A stretch of 31,213 bases of DNA from Cytophagaceae bacterium. Its GTDB lineage: Bacteria; Bacteroidota; Bacteroidia; Cytophagales; Flexibacteraceae. Both the position numbers and the translations under genes were made by a program. Each line of letters opens with the position of its first letter. Position 1 is the first letter of the stretch. Below, piece by piece: positions 26,217 through 31,213 of the stretch. The stretch spans positions 1-31,213 of the forward strand of contig CANHWS010000004.1 in NCBI GenBank assembly GCA_947464365.1, written 5' to 3'. The notes beneath the pieces are model-generated. The model ran no database searches. It was not told the origin of the DNA and saw nothing but the letters and a program-made list of their open reading frames with translations.

Positions 26217-27233
26217 ATGACCAACATCAAGGATTCGTTACTGTTGCCAATGGGCACCACCCTTGACAGGTTTATAATGCGCAACCAAGCGCACTTTCCT
26301 TTCGCGACAGGAGAGCTCTCACAGTTGTTGCGTGACATTGCACTTGCAAGCAAAATCGTGAACCGTGAGATCAACCGTGCTGGCCTGATAAACATCTCTG
26401 GATCAGTTGGCTCGATGAATGTGCAGGGCGAGGACCAACAAAAACTCGACGTCGTGGCAGACGTACGGTTCACCCGTGCAATCACCAATGGTGGTGAGGT
26501 CTGCGCCATCATCAGCGAGGAGCACGATGACATGATCGACACAGGGAACCACAAAGGCAAATACATCATGGCGATGGACCCGTTGGACGGCTCGTCAAAC
26601 ATTGATGTCAACGTCGCTGTCGGCACCATTTTCAGCATCTATCGTCGCCTATCCCCAATCGGAACTCCACCTGACCTTGCGGATGTCTTGCAAAAAGGTA
26701 GCCGACAAGTTGCAGCAGGCTACATCCTGTATGGCAGCAGCACCATGTTGGTCTATACCACAGGTCATGGCGTTTTTGGATTCACCTATGAGCCATCGCT
26801 TGGCGAGTATTACCTTTCGCATGCCAATATGCGGATACCGGCAACGGGCTCCATCTATAGCTGCAATGAGGCCAATATGCACACCTTCCCCGAGCCAGTC
26901 CGGCAGGTGATCGACAACATGCGGCATGAAGGCGCTAGCAGCCGGTACATCGGATCCTTTGTGGCAGATTTCCACCGCAACTTATTCAAGGGTGGCATCT
27001 TTATGTACCCCGAGACAGCCAAAAGCCCTAAAGGCAAATTGCGCCTGATGTATGAGTGCAACCCGATGGCTTTCTTGATCGAACAAGCAGGGGGCCTAGC
27101 CACTGACGGAACACGCCGCATCCTGGACATTGAACCGACTAACCTACACCAACGTTGCCCGCTCTATGTTGGAAGCAAGGAGTTGGTTGAGCGGGTTGTC
27201 AAACAATACGAATTAGCTCAAGTACCTGCCTAG
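26217..27233 (+). CDS. fbp: Class I fructose-1,6-bisphosphatase
   Basis: Hydrolyses fructose 1,6-bisphosphate to fructose 6-phosphate and phosphate, the committed step of gluconeogenesis, in the cytoplasm and with Mg2+. At 338 residues it has the usual length. Visible sites: the metal ligands SEEHDD (Glu101/Glu102 region) and MDPLDGSSNID (Asp121, Asp124), the substrate loop region YIGSFVADFHRN, and MYECNPMAFLIEQAGG, the conserved C-terminal motif with the catalytic-site Glu. The N-terminal segment with TLDRFIMRNQ matches the allosteric AMP-site helix region of the family, though AMP regulation cannot be judged by eye. The start ATG at 26217 lacks a Shine-Dalgarno. It stands alone between a long upstream gap and a strong bidirectional terminator, and is bracketed by a 16-bp direct repeat. 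Confidence 0.96.
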   Translation: MTNIKDSLLLPMGTTLDRFIMRNQAHFPFATGELSQLLRDIALASKIVNREINRAGLINISGSVGSMNVQGEDQQKLDVVADVRFTRAITNGGEVCAIISEEHDDMIDTGNHKGKYIMAMDPLDGSSNIDVNVAVGTIFSIYRRLSPIGTPPDLADVLQKGSRQVAAGYILYGSSTMLVYTTGHGVFGFTYEPSLGEYYLSHANMRIPATGSIYSCNEANMHTFPEPVRQVIDNMRHEGASSRYIGSFVADFHRNLFKGGIFMYPETAKSPKGKLRLMYECNPMAFLIEQAGGLATDGTRRILDIEPTNLHQRCPLYVGSKELVERVVKQYELAQVPA

Positions 27234-27322
27234 TCAGCACCTGAAAAGTATTTCAATTACCGAGTACCCGATTGGCCGACACTTGGCCTGCACGTGGCAT
27301 TAGCCATGGGCATATAGTGGAA

Positions 27323-27338
27323 CTACCTATTGATACAC
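27323..27338 (+). repeat. 16-bp direct repeat, downstream copy
   Basis: Same 16 bases as 26169-26184, lying 89 bp after the fbp stop. The two copies are 1,154 bp apart start to start and enclose only fbp. Confidence 0.8.
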
Positions 27339-27400
27339 ACCTTTGATAGTACTCCCAGATTCACGTTCCCCCCTCGACTAGTTGGCATAGACCAACCAAA

Positions 27401-27436
27401 AAAAACACCCACTGGCAAATGCTGGTGGGTGTTTTT
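27401..27436. terminator. Bidirectional rho-independent terminator
   Basis: A 16-bp stem (arms 27401-27416 and 27421-27436, core ACACCCACTGGC/GCTGGTGGGTGT, two wobble pairs) with an AAAT loop. The right arm ends in TTTTT for plus-strand transcripts (fbp). The left side starts with a run of eight A (27398-27405), which supplies the T tract for minus-strand transcripts from the converging T9SS gene. Confidence 0.9.
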
Positions 27437-27590
27437 GTGTGGGTAGGTGCTGACAGTTTTCAGAAGGCCAAAATCGCTTAGTTGTGAAGTACCTTAACAA
27501 AATCATGGCACTAAAAGCCGACAACCTTACCGAACACCAAGCCCTTGAGGCCCAGATTGATGTGATTTTAGTTGAGTTTTTTGGGGCGCC

Positions 27591-29804
27591 TTATTGAATA
27601 ACAACCTTACCGCTTTGTGGTGCACCATTAGTTGGCCTGAAAGTCCAGAGGTAAAGACCTGGCAAAACATCCCCAACATTGACCTCATCAGCTTGCATTA
27701 GGTCTATCTGACGTAATTGTTGCCCCCTAAGATCACGGAGAATAAAGGTGCCGGACTTTTGTTCAGACAGTCGTAAGAGAGAAGTGGAGCTAGGATTGGG
27801 GAAAACTAAAAGTTGATCCGATCCATTATCGAGGGCACGGTCTGCATAGACAATAGTGGTCGGGCCTTTGGTGTAAAGGTAGCCAAACGCTTTCCAGTAG
27901 GCGAGCTGCGGTACATCACGTCCGTTAGTTGCAAACAGGACCTCAGACGCTGGTTGTTGCCAGTTTAACCGCCAAGTTGCACCTTTGTCAACTGTCTGCG
28001 CCAGGATTATATGTGCACCCAAACCTGATACCGTATATTCATAAGCCACCCAGATGGTATCCCGACCAAAACCGATCTGCGCCTTCCGACTAAATGTTTG
28101 GGCCGTGGTCAGGTAGGACGCAAGCGAGCCTGTACTTTTGGTCCAGTTGGTGCCACCATTGGTTGTGTGCAGGAGGAACCCTTGATCGTCCATCATTGCA
28201 CCAATATTAGCATCCTTAAACTTGAGGCCAACTGGGGTGGTATTGCCAAAGCCAGCGACAGAAGACCAAGTCGCACCATCGGCGGATTGATACAAACCAG
28301 GGCCAGAACCAAACACAAAATATTTACCTCCAGGCGAAGCTGCCCCACCATAAGGTGCAGTTGGTACATTGGTCCTGAAAGTCCAGTTTTGCCCACCATC
28401 TGTACTGGTCCCAAATCCTGACGGCGTGGTGGACCAAAATCCTAAATTAGATTTACTAATAGATATTGGCTGTGGATAGACAGAGCGTGACCTGTTCGGT
28501 AAGTTATAGCGCTGCCATGTGGTACCAGCATCTTGGGTACTAAATATCCGGGAAGTATCATCCACCAATATCCAGGACGAATCGGTGATAAAATGTGCTT
28601 TGCGATATACGTTGGGGAGCAAGGGCGCAACTATAGGTGCAAAGGACTGACCACCATCGGCAGAGCGGCCAATTTCGTACCCACCCATGCCATAAAGCTG
28701 ACCTGATGGGCTATACTCAAGGGCACGAAACTGGTGCATAAACCGGAATGGCGTATTCCAGGTAATGCCACCGTCGCTAGACTCTAGCATCCAGTTATTG
28801 ATGGTAAGGAACATTTTGGTATCCGAAATGCGCACAGTCGTATTGGCTGCACCCAAAAAATGAGAAGGAATACCGTAAGACGTGCGCCATGTCCTCCCTC
28901 CATCGATTGAAGTATAGACATAATTATCAGTAGCCAAAATGGCTTTGGTGCCCCGTATCTCGAACTTATTGAAATTTGGGTCAGCCGCAAAGCCCACGAC
29001 GGCACTAAAGGTGACGGGCAAAACCGAATAAGACAACCAAGTGGCACCGGAATTAGTCGTGCGCATGACTTCCCCATTTGTCATGACACATAACAACGTT
29101 GTGGAATCAAAAGCTGCCACGTGAGCAGGGGCAACAGTTGCGGTAGATGGGATGACGGTATTCGTCCACTGTTGCCTCCAATTTGTACCAGAATATAACA
29201 CTTTGGTAAGGCGAGCCAAATTATACTGGCTAGTCAAAAAATTGCGCGAAAGCACAAACAGCACCTTTTCGGGCGTTACCTCTAGGTTCAGGATGGACGA
29301 CTGCTGTAGACTGTAGGAACCTATAAAGGTTTCATACCCAACTATCCCTGTGTAAACATCAGTGGTACCATTATGTAGGACGGCATTCCTACTATCAACC
29401 GCTATGACTGGTGACCTGTATGTATTGCCACTGAATGAGATATTGATCCCGACCGAAGACCATGACCCAGCGGCACCCAACTGAGTACTTAAGTAGTGCT
29501 CGCCATTGTTGGTGCGAATCAAGATGGTATTGTCTAGGCCTATATCAGCATAAGCTAGGTCCTTACGCCAAGGCGCGCCAGCGCCTACCAAAGGCCGCCA
29601 GCTGGTGCCCCCGTTGGTAGTGAGCAGGAGCGTATTGCTATCCGCTACCATAACACCATGATTGGTGAGGCTAAACTTAGAAAGCCACGTGACAGGCTGA
29701 GCCGCTGTGACCGAAGGATAGGTCTTGCGGAACTGTGCCTCGGCTATGGGACTTAAACCCAAAAGCACCAACACTGCACTGGCAAAGAGAATAAATTTTG
29801 ACAT
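27591..29804 (-). CDS. T9SS-secreted Asp-box/Ycf48-like beta-propeller protein
   Basis: Secreted protein of 737 residues. A signal peptide (MSKFILFASAVLVLLGLSPIAEA) precedes QFRKTYPSV. The body carries about ten Asp-box or Ycf48-type repeats of the form S-x-D-x-G-x-x-W, for example TTNGGTSWRP, TTNSGATWLS, SIDGGRTWRT, SSDGGITWNT, SADGGQSF, STQDAGTTWQ, STDGGQNWTF, TTNGGTNWTK and VDKGATWRLNW; such repeats build BNR/sortilin- or Ycf48-type propellers. The C-terminus (from about 665, LLVFPNPSSTSLLRL ... GLYLWTF ... GKVVIQ) is a T9SS type A sorting domain. No catalytic residues of a sialidase are evident, so a binding or structural role is more likely than an enzyme. It lies 62 bp downstream of the putative lipoprotein gene on the same strand. 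Confidence 0.88.
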   Translation of the reverse strand: MSKFILFASAVLVLLGLSPIAEAQFRKTYPSVTAAQPVTWLSKFSLTNHGVMVADSNTLLLTTNGGTSWRPLVGAGAPWRKDLAYADIGLDNTILIRTNNGEHYLSTQLGAAGSWSSVGINISFSGNTYRSPVIAVDSRNAVLHNGTTDVYTGIVGYETFIGSYSLQQSSILNLEVTPEKVLFVLSRNFLTSQYNLARLTKVLYSGTNWRQQWTNTVIPSTATVAPAHVAAFDSTTLLCVMTNGEVMRTTNSGATWLSYSVLPVTFSAVVGFAADPNFNKFEIRGTKAILATDNYVYTSIDGGRTWRTSYGIPSHFLGAANTTVRISDTKMFLTINNWMLESSDGGITWNTPFRFMHQFRALEYSPSGQLYGMGGYEIGRSADGGQSFAPIVAPLLPNVYRKAHFITDSSWILVDDTSRIFSTQDAGTTWQRYNLPNRSRSVYPQPISISKSNLGFWSTTPSGFGTSTDGGQNWTFRTNVPTAPYGGAASPGGKYFVFGSGPGLYQSADGATWSSVAGFGNTTPVGLKFKDANIGAMMDDQGFLLHTTNGGTNWTKSTGSLASYLTTAQTFSRKAQIGFGRDTIWVAYEYTVSGLGAHIILAQTVDKGATWRLNWQQPASEVLFATNGRDVPQLAYWKAFGYLYTKGPTTIVYADRALDNGSDQLLVFPNPSSTSLLRLSEQKSGTFILRDLRGQQLRQIDLMQADEVNVGDVLPGLYLWTFRPTNGAPQSGKVVIQ

Positions 29805-29866
29805 AGTACTGAGATTGAAGATGATAAACGTAAATTAGGGAAAACGGGATAAACAAACAAAACCAA

Positions 29867-30724
29867 CTACCGCTCTGGCCTTTGATAAAGACGAGTGATA
29901 GAATCTGGATAAACAACAGTAGGTGGAAAGATATAATCATTACCACTAATTAAGTACTCGAAACTATAATACCCTTTAAGCCTAATATCTTTTTGCCATA
30001 ACAAGGCTTTAGTCCAAAAATCAGCATCACCAAGGTTATAACCGATGTATTTCCACCTAAACTTTTCAGGTGTGTAACGATCTGGATGATCTATATAATA
30101 CTCATTTATAGGAACAACTGCACCGCCAAAAGGATCATTAAGTTTGATTGCATCAACGGAAATTGCCTCATTCTTGTACTGCATGAAGAAATAATTATAA
30201 AAAAAGACAGCTAGCTCATCAACATTAGGGCTGCAACCAGCATGATAGGCAAACAAGGATCTTAATTGCCAAACCTGATCCAAATTACTCCGATAACCCA
30301 CTAAACACTCCATATCGTGTACATAAGTAAGATTAGAATTACACATATTAGGATACTGAGAGTAATCATTAAATGTTTTACGATAAGACGCATTTGGATG
30401 TGATCGAACACTCCAGAATATTGCTCTAAGACTATCAGGGCTATAAAAGGCATAAGGTGTTGAAAATTGAAAATCATCAGCACAAATGTCAAACATCATA
30501 AAATTAACTCCAAAAAAACCATAGCCTTCATTCATCCAACTTACAGCTGTGTAGTTAACTAACAGGCTGTCTCGAAATGCAGGTATGCAACCTTTAAGTT
30601 CAGAAAGCGCACGCGTTTTAAATCGACTATAACGTTTCCTGAAATACCAACCGCAGGATGATACTGATAGTGTCACCAACAGTATAATAATGGTGAAGAT
30701 TAGTTTACGAGGTGGTGGTTGCAT
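29867..30724 (-). CDS. Hypothetical protein, probable lipoprotein
   Basis: Not recognised. A protein of 285 residues beginning with a basic n-region (MQPPPRK), a hydrophobic core (LIFTIIILLVTL) and a lipobox-like VSSC with Cys24 followed by Gly, so a membrane-anchored lipoprotein is likely. The mature part is rich in aromatic residues (Tyr, Phe, Trp) and has four further cysteines in the first half. No catalytic motif is seen. The DNA is visibly richer in A and T than the neighbouring genes, which may mean recent acquisition. It sits 91 bp downstream of the RloB-like gene and 62 bp upstream of the T9SS propeller gene, all on the minus strand; a shared transcript is possible. Confidence 0.75.
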   Translation of the reverse strand: MQPPPRKLIFTIIILLVTLSVSSCGWYFRKRYSRFKTRALSELKGCIPAFRDSLLVNYTAVSWMNEGYGFFGVNFMMFDICADDFQFSTPYAFYSPDSLRAIFWSVRSHPNASYRKTFNDYSQYPNMCNSNLTYVHDMECLVGYRSNLDQVWQLRSLFAYHAGCSPNVDELAVFFYNYFFMQYKNEAISVDAIKLNDPFGGAVVPINEYYIDHPDRYTPEKFRWKYIGYNLGDADFWTKALLWQKDIRLKGYYSFEYLISGNDYIFPPTVVYPDSITRLYQRPER

Positions 30725-30815
30725 GTGGGTGTTGGGGTCTAACTAGCTTGGAGGATAACCTACCATCGGCAAGATAAGATAGACAGCAGAAAAATGCTAT
30801 TACAAAGAGATTTAC

Positions 30816-31213
30816 TTACTCCAAAAAGGCTCTGAGTTGCTCCACGAGTGCAAAAACCATGGTGCAGGGGTTTTGATTGGCTGGTTTGGGGTGGTGATCA
30901 TGCCTTCTTAGTAACGCCCTAGCACGTGTAATTGCTGCTTCCTCACTCCCACCATTAGCTAGGATCAATGCACGCAAATCATAACGACTTTTGTTGTATG
31001 CTTCCTTTGAACCTAAGAACCCACTAAGGGAGGTTGCGTACCGTTCCCGATTAGTCGGCAGGTTTATATCAGTAAAGTGTAGTAAATACCATAGCTCAAA
31101 AGAAGGATTTGACCAAGCCATTTCAACAGTGAGTCCTGCAATAGTTGGGGGCTGCAAGATGTAATCATTAAAGGTTTCGTCACTGGTTTTATCCTTATCA
31201 CAAACAATCCAGA
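30816..31213 (-). CDS. RloB-like protein, 5' end cut by window edge
   Basis: C-terminal part (about 131 residues) of a RloB-like protein (PF13707 type). The frame is open to the last base of the window: codons before the first apparent start (TTG at 31157) read WIVCDKDKTSDETFNDYI, so the TTG is internal and the true start lies outside. Family hallmarks are the acidic DKDK after a hydrophobic strand and MAWSNPSFELWYLLHF, the SNPxFExWxLLHF signature. The DxD-like acidic pair suggests a TOPRIM-like fold; that is inference. RloB was named for restriction-modification-linked frames and is usually encoded next to an ATPase (RloA), expected here just beyond the right edge. A role in phage defence is suspected for the family but is not shown by this sequence. 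Confidence 0.82.
   Translation of the reverse strand, partial: WIVCDKDKTSDETFNDYILQPPTIAGLTVEMAWSNPSFELWYLLHFTDINLPTNRERYATSLSGFLGSKEAYNKSRYDLRALILANGGSEEAAITRARALLRRHDHHPKPANQNPCTMVFALVEQLRAFLE

Larger units (their letters stand above)
27234..27590. other. Intergenic region between fbp and a converging T9SS gene
   Basis: This 357-bp gap holds the second copy of the 16-bp direct repeat (27323-27338), a small inverted repeat GTTGG/CCAAC (27381-27396) and a strong bidirectional terminator (27401-27436). A 30-codon frame opening with ATG at 27505 and ending at 27597 overlaps the last bases of the converging gene; it has no recognisable feature. No larger gene is seen. Confidence 0.6.

Noticed and set aside
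31155..31157. TTG as start of the RloB-like protein
   Set aside because: Upstream codons up to the edge encode the family's acidic strand (WIVCDKDK), so the gene is cut by the window rather than short.

Overview
The window looks like chromosomal DNA from a member of the Bacteroidota. Two large secreted proteins end in type A sorting domains of the type IX secretion system (T9SS), which is confined to that phylum. Most start codons lack a Shine-Dalgarno sequence, and a -7 box of the Bacteroidota form TAnnTTTG can be seen upstream of the ybaB-like gene. Base composition is roughly balanced, except for an AT-richer stretch near 29.8-30.7 kb. I would not assign an order or genus.

Layout: (1) 1-902, the end of a class I SAM-dependent methyltransferase cut by the left edge. 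(2) 924-6294, minus strand: a ybaB/ebfC-like gene, a family 2 glycosyltransferase and a 1271-residue NtrY-like membrane histidine kinase. (3) 6719/6869-17848, plus strand: one giant T9SS-exported protein of about 3,660-3,709 residues, made of beta-strand-rich repeats and occupying a third of the window, closed by a strong terminator. (4) 18100-21016, plus strand: rsmA, mgtE and a small four-helix membrane protein of the phage-holin-4 type. (5) 21057-24466, minus strand: a compact set of putative polysaccharide polymerase, membrane-anchored SGNH hydrolase and family 4 glycosyltransferase. (6) 24689-25648, a DUF2279-type membrane protein. (7) 26217-27233, class I fructose-1,6-bisphosphatase, flanked by a 16-bp direct repeat and followed by a bidirectional terminator. 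(8) 27591-30724, minus strand: a second T9SS cargo protein with about ten Asp-box/Ycf48-like repeats and an AT-rich putative lipoprotein. (9) 30816-31213, a RloB-like (restriction-linked, defence-associated) gene cut by the right edge.

Functionally the window mixes housekeeping genes (rsmA, mgtE, fbp, ybaB) with cell-surface functions: two T9SS cargo proteins, two glycosyltransferases, a polymerase and an SGNH hydrolase. Since T9SS cargo is commonly anchored to surface polysaccharide, the surface genes may serve one envelope theme, but this is inference from proximity. The most notable items are the giant repeat protein (a length-locked 59-residue repeat, internal module duplication, an unusually long region ahead of the signal peptide), several unexplained palindromes and repeats in intergenic regions, the direct repeats bracketing fbp, and the start of a possible defence locus at the right edge. 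I found no CRISPR array, tRNA, rRNA or insertion sequence.
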